Source: Saussurea involucrata (Eukaryota; Streptophyta; Magnoliopsida; Asterales; Asteraceae). From it: a stretch of 64,000 nucleotides of DNA. Every line of letters begins with the position of its first letter. Within the stretch, counting starts at the first letter, position 1. The notes below the pieces were generated by a model. The model was not told the DNA's origin, made no database searches, and was given only the letters and a program-made list of their open reading frames with translations. Both the position numbers and the translations under genes were made by a program. The stretch covers positions 40,586,001-40,650,000 of the forward strand of contig CM066314.1 of NCBI GenBank assembly GCA_033807775.1, written 5' to 3'. Positions 42,951-54,712 of the stretch are shown here, in pieces.

Positions 42951-43662
42951 TCGAGATTTTTTATAAGTCACTAACATATTTCGAGTTTTTGTACAAGAAA
43001 ATTGGTTTTCATGTTGATTCGTACCGGATGCTATTTTATTAGTTTTTACTATATTTTTTGCTTATATATCTACATTCACAAAAAGGTTGTTCAGGTGAGT
43101 GAATACCGCAGTAGAGTTTTATGGAGCTTGATTTTAACAATTTTTTAACGTGCTACTCTAGCTCGGGCTCATTTATCTTGAGCTCGAGTTTAATAATTTT
43201 TGAGGTTGAGTCGATCTTGAATGCAAGATAAAACTCGTTTAACTTAACGAGTCGAGCTTTGTAACACCAATATTCGACCCGACTCGTATAAAAACTTGAT
43301 TAAGTTTTCCGAGTCGAGCCAAACCATTAGAGCATATATTTTTTCTAGCCAAACATGTTCTGATGTTTATAAATCATACAATTAAAATATAAAAATTATC
43401 AAGCTCGAACCAATAAACAAGTTAATGGATCCCGAGTTTAAGCCGATAACTAAACTTATAAAGTTGGAATTTTAGGTATAACGTATAACCTAAATTTGTT
43501 AAAGGAGCTCCAAACCTGAACATTCAAAACATATTTGAGCTTGAGTCAAATCCCTTCTTGAAAAAGTGATTCGAGCTCGAGCCAAACTCGACCAATAAGT
43601 TATTTAACTCAACTCGGTTCGTTTACATTTTGAAAATCCGTCAATCGAAATTAATCGAAGTG
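42951..43662. other. Unclassified AT-rich segment with CTCGAGC/ACTCG words
   Basis: No ORF. The words GAGCTCGAG, GAGTCGAGC and AACTCGACC recur in both orientations between 43150 and 43620. This is a pattern of unclassified plant repeats whose ends I could not define. A TGTAACACC at about 43260 is not an LTR start. Confidence 0.4.
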
Positions 43663-43720
43663 TTTTTTTGAACGACGGATATATATTAAAAAAATACTAG
43701 CAAGAAGCTAGAAAGAACAA

Positions 43721-44912
43721 TTACGAGTAAGAGATAGAAAGAAGAGGGTTTTGTAACCAACCCACCCAATTAATAATACACTTCCTACTCCTATTTGTAA
43801 CCCAAAAGAACGACTGAGTCACAATGCTATCCCATAACGCCATTTTCTTAGGCTTAGGGAGCCTAAAAAGAGTCTCATTCCGAGAGGACCAAATAGCCCA
43901 TAACGCCGTTAGAACAACCGCCTCAAAACAGGTTGACTCCATTTTATTCAAACGCAAAGATAATAACCAGCCAATCCATTCCGAATTTGACCTAAACTCC
44001 GGAATATCCAAACTCCACCATCGACCAATCTGCTTCCAAACATCCTGAGCCATTTGACAAGAGAAAAACAAATGACCCACCGACTCAATCTCCAAATCGC
44101 AAACCGGACATAAGAGGGAATGCACATCTATTCCTCTTTTATCAAGGTTATCACGAGTTGGAATCTTGTTCAAACTCAACCGCCAGGCAAAGACATTAAT
44201 TTTGATAGGAACAAACCGATTCCATCTAGTAGGAGGAGATTCTACCACCAAAATTTTAGAATCAATGTAACTACGAGCATAAGCCACCAAAAACTCACCG
44301 ACCCGTCAAGAGACCAAAACCATCTATCTCTTTGGTCGGAAATACAAACAGTAGCTAGAATCTCCCGTAAAGTTGACATTTGCGACTCCTCTACACCCCC
44401 TCTCGGCTCTCTACGCAACACTGGTCCCAATCCCCCAAGTTCAAGCGATCTTGCACCAATGCAAATTTGTCCCGGTCAAGCGCATATACCCTTGGGAATT
44501 ACACTTTAAGAGAGGAATCTCCCAACCAAACCTCATCCCAAAACAATGTAGAATTCCCATTACCTACTTTTTTCTTGAAAAAAGAAGAGAGGTGAATGTC
44601 ATTATTCTCCGGTTGTTGAATCGCTTTCAGAATACAAATCCAAGGAGAATTGGACATCTTATTGGGTAATCGCGTTCCAACGAGCCCACACGCACCGTAA
44701 ATCGATTTAACCACTTTGACCCAAAGTGCATTTTGATCCGTCCGAAACCTCCAAATCCTTTTAAAAAGGAGAGCTCTATTGAAAGCAAACAAGCTTCCAA
44801 TACCAAGCCCCCCATCTTTTTTACTAGCCAAACACTTTTTCCATTTCACCCAACTCATTTTCTTTTCATCGATTTCACCTCCAACAAAGAAGCGATTCCA
44901 CAAAGATTCCAA
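43721..44912 (-). pseudogene. LINE-1 ORF2 C-terminal part with zf-RVT domain
   Basis: Minus strand: MESLWNRFFVGGE and WVKWKKCLASKKDGGLGIGS (the block after the RT), W-rich connector, then RWNRFVPIKINVFAWRLSLNKIPTRDNL, CPVCDLEIESVGHLFFSC (CxxC and HxxxxC, zinc-binding RVT), DVWKQIGRWW and ALWAIWSSRNETLF. Two frame changes fall near 44500 and 44290. The function is a supporting domain of the LINE reverse transcriptase. Confidence 0.9.
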
Positions 44913-45112
44913 AACTTGTTCAACTGAACTTGGAAGTTTAAAAAGGGATTTAAGGAGCGTAACCCTCCCCCCAACCGAAAGAGTTCAAACTTTCCAATTA
45001 GAAAGTTCAGAACTAAACTTGTCGACCACCCCTTTCCAACCATCATGTTTTGTCATACTACATCCACCAGGCAAACCTAGGTAATTGAAAGGCATATTCG
45101 AAACACCACATC

Positions 45113-46370
45113 TCACCACTCTAGCCATATTCTCGAGCTCCACATTATCAACCCCAACCCCAAAATTTTGCTTTTTTGAATATTTATTTTAAGCCCGGAG
45201 ATCAGATAGAAACATCGAAGCATACGCACTATATTTCTAGCATTAGAAATAGACCATTCACCTAGAAAAACTGCATCATCTGCATAAAAGAGATGAGATA
45301 AAGGTATTTTACCTTTGCCAATTGTTGCTCCATAAAAAAAGTCTATTTTCTTCCGCTTTTTGAGTGACTGCATGCAAACCTTCCATAGCTAAAATAAAAA
45401 GAAATGGAGATAGAGGATCTCCCAGACGAAGACCACGAAACATCTCGAATTCCCTTGTTGGAGACCCATTGACTAACACCGAGGCCGTAGAGTTTTCGAG
45501 ACACCCTGTAACCCAACCTCTCCATTTACTACAAAACCCCATCTTTTCAAGGACTAAGTCAAGAAAGTCCCATCGAAGTGAATCGTAAGCTTTTTCGAAG
45601 TCCACTTTAAAAACCAACAGTTTCTTCTTTCTATTCTTATACCACTCCATCACCTCATCCAAAATTAGCGGACCATCCAAAATTTGCCTCCCCTTAATAA
45701 AGGCATATTGCTCCATGCTCACACAGTCCCCAATGACCAAACTTAATCGATTAGCTAATAATTTGCCAACAATTTTATATTGACAACCTATTAAACTAAT
45801 TGGTCGATAGTCTTTAACAATTTTTGGGTCTTGAACTTTCGGAATTAAAGCAATAAAGGAAGGGTTACACCCTTTGGGAATATACCTGTACTCAAAAAAA
45901 TTGGAGACTAACCTTACCAAGTCTTCTTCCACAGTGCTCCAAAATATCTTAATGAATTCAAATGTAAAACCGTCTGGACCCGGAGCCCTTTCGACACCAC
46001 AGTCCCACACTGCCCGCTTAATTTCCTCCCGAGAGAATGGGGCTTCAAGAGACATAGATTGTTCCACCGATAGAAGGTTTGGAAAAACCAAATCAAGAGA
46101 AGGCCGAGTATGTCTCACGTGGCCAAAGCGTGCACTAAAATGGTCAAAAAACTCATTTTTAACCTGCTCCGGCTCCTCAATCCAATTGCCATCACTCATA
46201 ATACCCCGAATAGCAAGTTGTCTCCTTTTCTGCTTAAGAACACCATGGAAGAATTTGGTGTTTTCGTCCCCTTCAATGCCCCACCGGATTTTTACTTTTT
46301 GTGCTAAATCCATTGCTTCAACCCGTTCTAAATCTCCCAACTGTTTCAAGTACCTAAACCGCGACTCCAT
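45113..46370 (-). pseudogene. LINE-1 ORF2 reverse transcriptase
   Basis: An open 353-codon stretch (46370-45309) holds KIRWGIEGDENTKFFH, KRAVWDCGVERAPGPDGFTFEF, SFIALIPKVQDP, DYRPISLIGCQYKIVGKLLANRL, VDFEKAYDSLRWDFL and RGLRLGDPLSPFLFILAMEGL. After a frameshift near 45340 the catalytic box YADDAVFLGEW follows (in 45373-45113) with SGLKINIQKSK. It would copy the LINE RNA at the nicked target. Confidence 0.95.
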
Positions 46371-46481
46371 ATCTTCATTAGATGCTTCCCCTTTATCAAT
46401 TTGAATGTCAATGCCATTAATAGAATTTTGAAGGCCGATCTTGATTCCTTTCTCCCGCGATCGATTTTCCCCATTCCAAGA

Positions 46482-47131
46482 TCAAAGCACTTTTTTCAAA
46501 TTTTGAAGTTTCTTTTTAAAGGAAACCATCCCATGTGTCTCCCGAATGCCATCATTACTCCAAGTATCAATTACCAGTTGATGAAATCCATCCAACTTGA
46601 ACCAATAATGAAATAACCGGAACGGGGTGGGGCCATAATCGACCACCAATTCTTTTAGAAGAATAGGTCTATGGTCAGAAAGTTTTCGGTCCAGAACAAT
46701 ACCTGAAAGATTAGGCATCGTCTCACCAAACCCGTCTGAAAGTAAGAAACGATCCAATTTACTCATTTTTTATGCCCACTTATTTGTCCAAGTAAACAAA
46801 TATCCCCCCAGAGGAACATCAAGAAGTTTCGCATCTCGAATAAAAGAATTAAAAGCATCCGCCGAATGAGCATTAAATAAGGAGCCATATCTTTCACCCA
46901 CTTCCCGAACCTCATTAAAATCACCTATCAAGAGAACTTCTCCCTGCCAACGACCAATCAAGTTCAACAAATATTGCCACAATATCCGTGTATCACCCAA
47001 GCTTTGAGGAGCATAAACCGAAATCACTAAAAGCGACATGTTATTTGGAACCCAAACACCTTCGACCGCAACAAACGACACAGAAGAAAAAACACGACTC
47101 TTTTTAAACAACACCTTATCCCAAACACACA
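46482..47131 (-). pseudogene. LINE-1 ORF2 endonuclease, main part
   Basis: AP-endonuclease-type domain on the minus strand: SVYAPQ, VLLIGDFNEVREVGER, LLDVPLGGYLFTWTN, then after a frameshift near 46768 SKLDRFLLSDGF and LSDHRPILL. The SDHRP histidine and GDFN aspartate/asparagine are the family's active-site marks. It nicks target DNA. Confidence 0.9.
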
Positions 47132-47136
47132 ATATG

Positions 47137-47297
47137 TGTAACACCCGAAATATCCTAGGTAAATAAAACACTAAGTCATATAAGTGTTCTATCACGGTTA
47201 TAACTTACCTTGCATTTTATAGATCTTAGGGTAAATTTCTTAAAACCTATAAATATGTGTATATATGTATTTGTATATATATGTAGATATATTTATG

Positions 47298-47345
<48 letters not shown>

Positions 47346-49243
47346 ATATATATGTTTATTATTGTATAATATACATAAATACATATTTAATTCTCTCCTA
47401 CTCTTTCACCTACCCTCTTTTCCCTCCTAATCCTTTCTTTCTTTCTTTCTTTCCTTTCTTTCTTCTTTCCTTCTCCCACATAAGGAACCCTTCCCCATTT
47501 CCTTTTCCCCTATTTTCCCTATTTCCCATTTCCCATTCCACCATCCCTTCTACATCCTTTCTTCTCCAAAATTTTAAAGTGAAAGATTCACTTGGATCAA
47601 AGTTAGAAGAACATCTATTGCCAAATTCATCTCAAGATTTAAGCATTTATTTTGTGGGTTTAGCTTCTTCACTCTCATCTACCTTCCAAGATCTATTTGG
47701 TTTCTAGGGTTTTTCCTAAAACCTAGTTAGTGAGTTTTCTAAACCTTTTGTTAAAACTAGATATACATCTTTGCTTGATTTGTTGCTTTCCTCGTACTCA
47801 TTTACTTATAAAATCTCCTTACCTTCATATTTTACTTTGTCTACATATATTTTAGGTTTCTTGGTGCTTTTGGGGATAATATGTAGCATTTTGGGGATAA
47901 TGGATTGATATTTGGCTTATTGGATCGATATATGGCTTATTGAGGTATCCTTAACTTAATATTGTGGGTTTGACCTAAGGGAAATGATTTTGACTCAAGA
48001 AAGTAGTTTTGGCTTAATGGTTTGGTATGTAGCTTAATGGATTGATATTTGGCTTATTAGATTGGTATATGGCTTAATGAATTGGTATTGGACTTAATAA
48101 AGTGGCACTTGGCTTATTGGGATTGTTCATGTTATATATGTGCAAGCTTAATTGTTCATTTCATGTTTATTTGGGAATCATGGGAATTGTAGACTTGTAT
48201 TTGGATTTAAAACCTTATATGCTTGGTTTTACATGTCTACATATTATGGTTGGACCATATTGCTTATTGTGTACATCTTATACATTACTTGGAGTAATTT
48301 GGGTATAATGATGCTTTATTATAACTGGGATGAACCATCAAGTATGTACTCGGTGATTACAGTCTTTAGGGGCGCCACCTTGGAGGTATGTGCCTAGACC
48401 CCTTGTCGTCCGGGACAATGCCCTAGGGATAATCCTTGATGTGATGTCGGGCCTTGTGGTATTATCCGTGGGGTTGATACTGTGGTGTATTGATCCTTTG
48501 GGTGCTGCTTGTTTGGTGTTTTGGGTCTCCCCCATTGATTCCTTATTGAAATGATTTTTCCCTAAATGACATTTATAAAATGCCACCTCTACATGCTTTA
48601 TTATAACTGGGATGAACCATCAAGTATGTACTCGGTGATTACAGTCTTTGGGGGTGCCACCTTGGAGGTATGTGCCTAGACCCCTTACCGTCTGGGACAA
48701 TGCCCTGGGGGTAATCCTTGATGTGATGCCGGGCCTTGTGGTATTATTCTTGGGGATAGATACTAAGGTGTATTGATCCTTTGGGTGCTGCTTGTTTGGT
48801 GTTTTGGGTCTCCCCCATTGATTCCTTGTTGAAATGATTTTCTCTAAATAACATTTACAAAATGTCACCTATATATGCTTTATTATGTGTTGTTCAACTC
48901 ACTAGGCTTTTTGGCCTAACACTTGTGTGGTGTCGATGTGTATCTCAGGTTCTAGCGGCGCCGTTACCAAGAAGGTGTAGATGGCTTAGTGTGAGCTTTG
49001 GGGATTTCTTTTGGGACACCTTTTGAAGGATTTATTCATGGAATAGAAATGCCACCTCTTGTAATCTTAATTCTAGCTTTGGAATATAGATTAGTCGGTT
49101 GTCATTTAATTGTCCGTTAAATTATAAATTGTGATTATACAGGTTTCGTATTTCCCCATTTTTGGGAAGCTCATGCTATGGCATTTATACCACATCTCCG
49201 TTTTATGGAGGTTTTTGCTTGTCCCAATTTTTGGGGTGTTACA
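47137..49243 (+). repeat. Tekay-3 5' LTR
   Basis: TGTAACACCCG to GGGGTGTTACA. It has a TA/TG microsatellite (47295-47355), a CTTT-rich tract (47428-47470), about 1.3 copies of a 137-bp unit (47890-48060) and a 282-bp tandem duplication starting at 48312 and 48594. Confidence 0.95.
47730..48948 (+). other. Putative intron module in Tekay-3 5' LTR
   Basis: Donor-like TTA|GTGAGTTTTC at 47730, a TAGGC/GCCTA stem-loop (48903-48918) ending in CCTAAC, and TATCTCAG|GT at 48948, 29 nt later. The copy in the 3' LTR is at 51102-58913, interrupted by Tat-2. Confidence 0.4.
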
Positions 49244-49246
49244 AGT

Positions 49247-49258
49247 TGGTATCAGAGC
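49247..49258 (+). other. Tekay-3 primer-binding site (tRNA-iMet)
   Basis: TGGTATCAGAGC three bases after the 5' LTR. Confidence 0.95.
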
Positions 49259-49586
49259 TTTAGTTTAAGTGAACTAGGTGTCGACTCTAGTGAACCTAGA
49301 CTTAAGCTGTATAGTATTAGCAGTTAAGTTATAGATCACGGGTAAAAGTCATAGGTGGGGAGAGAAAGTGTTAGGATTACGGAAATTACGTTGGTCGAAA
49401 AGTGTGACGATGGGAAACGAGGATTCTTGTGTATAACATGTTCACAATTTCAATTAGCTACTGTTATTATGAATATGTGGATACATGAGCGTGCTTGCAT
49501 GACTATTGTTGTGATGATTGATAAACGTGATAGGACGTATTTGTAGCCTATCCTTGTCTCTTTCTCGTGAGTATGGCAGCTTAGAA

Positions 49587-50184
49587 ATGGTAAATACCCG
49601 TAGCAGAGGACCGACTCCACGAGATGGAAATGTGGAGAATGAGTCAACAGCCGATCAACGCAACGTGGTTGGGGCTACTGAAGAACCTCTGAAACCTCTT
49701 ATTGTGGGCGGATTAATTGAGCACGTCTATTTGATTCGGGTGCAAATCGTACTTTTGTGTCAAGTTCTTTTGTAAGCAATTCGTTACTCCGATTAGTATC
49801 CTTTCTGAGGCAATGATAGTAGAAATGGCTAATGGGAAACAAGTATTGATTCATGAGTGTTTTAGTAATTGTACTTTAGAGATAGACAGAAGTCCCTTTA
49901 AGGTGGATTTGTTATTTATGGTGATAGGCGGTTTTGACATAGTAGTAGTAGGCATGGATTGGTTGGGTAAGAACAAAGCCGACATCTTTTGCTCTAAGAA
50001 AATGATCCAAGCGCCTTTGTCGAATGGTGGTGTAGTTAATATTCATGGAGAGAAAGGGAAAAGAAGTACTTCAATCATCTCTTCGTTAAAAGCCCATAAG
50101 TCCCTAGCGAAGGGTAGTTCTTCGTATTTGGTGTATATAGTAGATGCGAAGTTAGAAACGAAAAGTTTCGCCATAAAGAGATAA
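49587..50184 (+). pseudogene. Tekay-3 Gag start joined to protease
   Basis: MVNTRSRGPTP begins a typical chromovirus Gag tail (49587), but after about 45 codons it runs straight into the protease. LFDSGANRTFVSS is readable in another frame at 49727-49775, then 49813-50184 gives VEMANGKQVLIHECFSNCTLEI and FDIVVVGMDWLGKNKADI. The capsid and zinc knuckle are missing. It shows a large in-element deletion plus a frameshift between the active-site part and the rest. Confidence 0.8.
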
Positions 50185-50185
50185 C

Positions 50186-50281
50186 CATGATAAAAGTCCA
50201 ATGGAAACACCACCATGGTGAAAATGTTACGTGGGAACCCGAGGAAGACGTGAAGAAACGATACCCTCATCTGTTTGCTTA
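50186..50281 (+). pseudogene. Tekay-3 chromodomain/integrase tail
   Basis: The frame IKVQWKHHHGENVTWEPEE with KKRYPHLF, then a stop at 50281, is the usual C-terminal end of Tekay/Del integrases (chromodomain). It directly follows the protease fragment, so all of RT, RNase H and the integrase core are deleted. Confidence 0.85.
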
Positions 50282-50289
50282 GGACGAGA

Positions 50290-50541
50290 GGTCGTGGACA
50301 AAATCCTTTCAGGCTGGTAAAGAATATTAATAGTTGGTAAAGAATGTTAATGGTTGGTAAAGAATATTTACAGCTTGTAAAAGATATTAGCACCTTGAGA
50401 TGAATATTAACTCCTTGAGATGAATATTACCGCCTTGAGATGAATATTAACTCCTTGTAAAGAATATTAACTTGTTAACATCTTGTAGAGAATCTATAGC
50501 TAAGATTTCGAGGACGAAATCCTTTCTAAGGTGGGGAGGAT
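50290..50541 (+). other. Tekay-3 3' leader with short repeats and polypurine tract
   Basis: About seven copies of GGTAAAGAATATTA / CTTGAGATGAATATTA-like units (50315-50480), then GAGGACGAAAT and the purine-rich AAGGTGGGGAGGA right before the 3' LTR at 50542. Confidence 0.85.
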
Positions 50542-51594
50542 TGTAACACCCAAAATATCCTAGGTAAATAAAACTCTAAGTCATATAAGTATTCTATCAC
50601 GGTTATAACTTACCTTGCATTTTATAGATCTTAGGGTAAATTTCTTAAAACCTATAAATATATGTATATACGTATTTGTATATATATATGTAGATATATT
50701 TATGTATATATATATATATGTATATATATGTTTATTATTGTATAATATACATAAATACATATTTAATTCTCACATACTCTTTCACCTACCCTCTTTTCCC
50801 TCCTAATCCTTTCTTTTTTTCTTTCCTTTCTTTCTTCTTTCCTTCTCCCACGTAAGGAACCCTTCCCCACTTCCCTTTCCCCTATTTTCCCTATTTCCCA
50901 TTTCCCATTCCACCATCCCTTCTACATCCTTTCTTCTCCAAAATTTTAAAGTGACAGGTTCACTTGGATCAAAGTTAGAAGAACATCTATTGCCAAATTC
51001 ATCTCAAGATTTAAGCATCTATTTTGTGGGTTTAACTTCTTCACTCTCATCTACCTTCCAAGATCTATTTGGTTTCTAGGGTTTTTGCAAAAACCTAGTT
51101 AGTGAGTTTTCTAAACCTTTTGTTAAAACTAGATACACATCTTTGCTTGATTTGTTGCTTTCCTCGTACTCATTTATTTATAAAATCTCCTTACCTTCAT
51201 ATTTTACTTTGTCTACATATATTTGAGGTTTCTTGGTGGTTTTGGGGATAATATGTAGCATTTGAGGTTTAAGATGCAATATTTATCATGATCTTTCATG
51301 TTTACATACTTGGGAACATTAAGCCACATTTTAGGGTTTTGGGCTTAATGAGAGGGTATATGTCTTATTGAGGTATTCTTGACTTATTATTGTGGGTTTG
51401 ACCGAAGGGAAATGATTTTGACTCAAGAAAGTAGTTTTGGCTTAATGGTTTGGTATGTAGCTTAATGGATTGATATTTGGCTTATTGGATCGGTATATGG
51501 CTTATTGAGGTATCCTTGACTTAATATTGTGGGTTTGACCTAAGGGAAATGATTTTGACTCAAGAAAGTAGTTTTGGCTTAGTGGTTTGGTATG

Positions 51595-53427
51595 TGTTTG
51601 GGTAAAATTTCACTAGTCTCGACCACAACCAAAATAGGGAGAGCATTTATTACACTTTTTCATAATGAGGTAAAATCATAATACTTTATTGTTGATCCAA
51701 ACCCTCAGTGATTTGATAATGACCCTCTCTTGAATACTTAGTGAAAATTGTAAGTAAACAATATGTATCAGAGTTTCACTATCGCTGATAAGTACTAAGA
51801 TCTTCCAGTACCGCTGATAGGAACTCTCGCTCCTTTAAATTAAACATTCAGCGAACACCGTTCATCATTAATGCTCTGAGTCTGTTCAGTCATTATGATG
51901 ATCGCTGATAAGTTAGTTGTTTACTTATGATCCCTGAAGACAAGTTTCACGTCAACAAAGGTTCTACGCTGAAGTCGAAGATCAAGCTCAAGAACCAGCG
52001 ACAAGTCTCCTAATGAACTGATGCGGATCAGCGAAGACTCAGATTTGTCCACTCAACGTGAAGTATCAAGTACAAGACTTCAGCTATCGCTGAACTTTAT
52101 CATTCGCTGATATAATATGATAAAGCTCTGAATCAACGAAAGCTGATCATGAAGTCCTCCGTACAAAGTACTTTTGTCTTAACCACCCTTGCACGACTCC
52201 GTACGAATTGTCAGAAAAGAACCTCCGAATATCTGAAATCGTACAACCACTCTGATACTACACTATTCATCCATACGGCTACTAAGGTTGTCAACCAAGG
52301 TCAATGACATGCAACCAACCAGCTGATGACACGTGTAAAGTATATACTGACTTGCATTAAATGCATGCAGTATATAAAGAGATGAACTCACTTCTTTTGA
52401 AGTAACTTGCTAACTCTGGACAAGTTCAATCTCTTATCTCAAGATAGGTTATTATTAGTAATTTCCTTATCTCTCTTAGTGCAAGAAACCTTAGTGTTCC
52501 AACTTGTTTAGATTTAGGTTTATCCTTAATCTTGTCTCCGCAACAAGCTGTAAATTGTTAATGACTTATCAATAAACAATTTAGAAAAGTAAAATCTGTG
52601 TGTTTGTATTCAACCCCCCCCCCCTTCTACAAACTTGTATAGGCCTTCGGGACCAACATTTATCCCCTGGTCATAATTGAAATCGAAAGATATTCACCTC
52701 ACGACACTCGACCATGATGTCGACTAGTTCACATGTCCGTCGTACGGAATCTCTCGACCTCGACCGACTAACACATGATATTACTGTTACATTTTCAGTA
52801 TTTATTGCAGGATTAATGTCATTAATGACCAACGACCATAACCGACAAAGAGCAATGATGAGCATTAACACCAGTAGACGTTACGACCGTTAGCAGCATG
52901 TTTTATGGAGTCATTAATGATGCTCGAACACTATAAATACAAGGATTCCATCCTCATTGGCGGGGCATCTGATCATCATCTCCAACATCTCTCTGACATC
53001 TGAATACATCCGAACTCTGAAGAGCACTCTATAGAAGCAAAGAATTCTCTCTCAACAGATCGCTCACGACGCACGACTTACACACACGACACACAATTTT
53101 TACACACGACGCACCTATTTTACATTCGATACACCTGTTTTACTTTACATTTAAAGTCTTTCTTTCATTTGTATTGTAATCATTGTACTCTCGACACCCG
53201 AAACATAAGGACATCGCCCCTGTTTGGCGGCCATAGTGCAGCGACGACATCATCATTGTCGTCCGCGGGTTTTTTCCTCGTTGTGGTTTTTCCCGCGTCA
53301 CCAAAATCTTTGTCTCATTTACATTTCTGTCTTTAACGCATTGCTTTGTCGAAAGATTCCTTTCTTTAGTTGTTAAGCTCCATAATCAACCATAAGTTGT
53401 CCTTCTGGAAGATTTTTGGCATTAACA
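51595..53427 (+). repeat. Tat-2 5' LTR, split by Copia-like solo LTR
   Basis: TGTTTGGGTAAAA to GGCATTAACA. CTATAAATAC TATA box at 52931-52940. The interior insert 51690-52658 is the solo LTR. The remainder is nearly identical to 56994-57851. Confidence 0.95.
51690..52658 (+). mobile_element. Copia-like solo LTR (969 bp)
   Basis: TGTTGATCC to GGACCAACA with target duplication TTTAT (51685-51689 and 52659-52663). The empty site is present in the other LTR of Tat-2 (57080-57090). TATATAAA at 52371-52378 and a poly-C run (52614-52624) before the end recall Sirevirus/Angela-type LTRs. CGCTGA/TCAGCG words recur at least ten times. Confidence 0.9.
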
Positions 53428-53430
53428 GTG

Positions 53431-53450
53431 TGGCGCCATCCATGGGACCC
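53431..53450 (+). other. Tat-2 primer-binding site
   Basis: TGGCGCCATCCATGGGACCC three bases after the 5' LTR, differing at one base from Tat-1. Confidence 0.85.
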
Positions 53451-53528
53451 CATCTAGAGAAAATCTTCGACAAACGTGCGCTCTACTAACGGTTTCTTGG
53501 AGTCTCTTCTTGTTTCTATTTCAGGAAA

Positions 53529-54712
53529 ATGGCAGCCCATGGAAACTAAGAGCATCTCCTTGCCCAGATGTATCAGGAGTTGGAAGTTGTGCGAAATCAA
53601 ATTAATGCCATGGCTGAGCAAAGTCGAAGGGCAGCTGAGGAAATCGCGCGGCTAAGGAATCCATTCGGACCGCAGAACGGTCCTAGACCGTTCGTCCAGA
53701 ATCCCGGTCCAGGATCGTTCGGTTAGAATCCAGGATCCGCTCCCTTCGTCCGTAATCCAGGTCCAGGTCCAGGTCCAAGTCCAGGTCCATTCGTTCATAA
53801 CCCTGGACCAGGGTCGTTCGGTCAGAATCAGCAGCCAGGTCCGTTCATGCAGAATCAGCAGCAGGGATCGTTCAACCCAAATCCCCAGTTCGGGACGGTT
53901 CCTCCTCAGCATATAAGGCCACCACCCATGCAGAATGGATCTCAGCCATTCCAGAATGGGTCTCAGCCATAACAGAATGAGTCTCAGCCATTCCAGAATG
54001 GGTCTCAGCCATTTCAGAATAGATCTCAGCCATATTTCGTCCCTTTCAACGGGGACACCAATGGCTCGTCGTACGACAATGGCACCAGTTCGGGAGCTGA
54101 TCCATTGGCAGGTGCGAATCCCGATCCTAATGACCCCGTCGCTCAGCGGTTGAAAATGCTAGAAGATCAGAACGAGCGTGTCCTATCTTTGCTCGCTAAA
54201 CTGTCGGGGGCAGCCGTACCTGTCGATGTCGAGCCTCGTTCAGGATTTCAGGCGTCGCCTTTCATCGACAAGATCGCGACGGTCGACGTCCCGAAGAAAT
54301 ATAATATCCCTGCTTTCACGCCTAAGTATTTGGGGGTGACCGACCCGACGGAGCACGTCGCGCAATATAAGCAGCTAATGTGGACGATCTCGATCCCTCA
54401 AATGTACCAAGAAGTCTGCAGGTGCACAAGTTTTGGGGCGACCCTCACAGGTCCTGCCCTCCAATGGTTGATCAACCTCAAACCCAAATTCATCGGGTCG
54501 TTCGCTGAGTTGGTCAACCAGTTCTCCCAGCAATTCGCCAGTAGTCGCAAGATGGAGAAGCAGACCAGCGACCTGTATTATATCGTGCAGAAGGCCAATG
54601 AATCTATTCGAAGCTAATTCAATAGGTTCAATGCAGAGATGATCAGTGTCCGTAACTGTGACATCAAGACCGCAATCGAAGCCTACAAGCGTGGTCTGGA
54701 AATAGTTCGGGT
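53529..54712 (+). pseudogene. gag: Tat-2 Gag
   Basis: The ATG at 53529 starts a frame that stays readable to 54712 with in-frame stops near 53547, 53725, 53970 and 54615. A short coiled coil (LEVVRNQINAMAEQSRRAAEEIARL) is followed by a repeat region of PGPGPF, NQQPGPF and QNGSQPF units. The gypsy capsid domain follows (residues about 250-395) with IPAFTPKYLGVTDPTEHV, QWLINLKPKFIGSFAELVNQF and SDLYYIVQKANESIRS. It would form the particle coat. Stops make it non-functional. Confidence 0.85.

Noticed and set aside
43260..43300. Another Tekay LTR start (TGTAACACC)
   Set aside because: No matching LTR body, end or target duplication; a chance match in the CTCGAG-rich segment.
47210..47707. 165-aa ORF rich in Y, I and F
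   Set aside because: Translation of the TA/TG microsatellite and CT-rich tract within the LTR.
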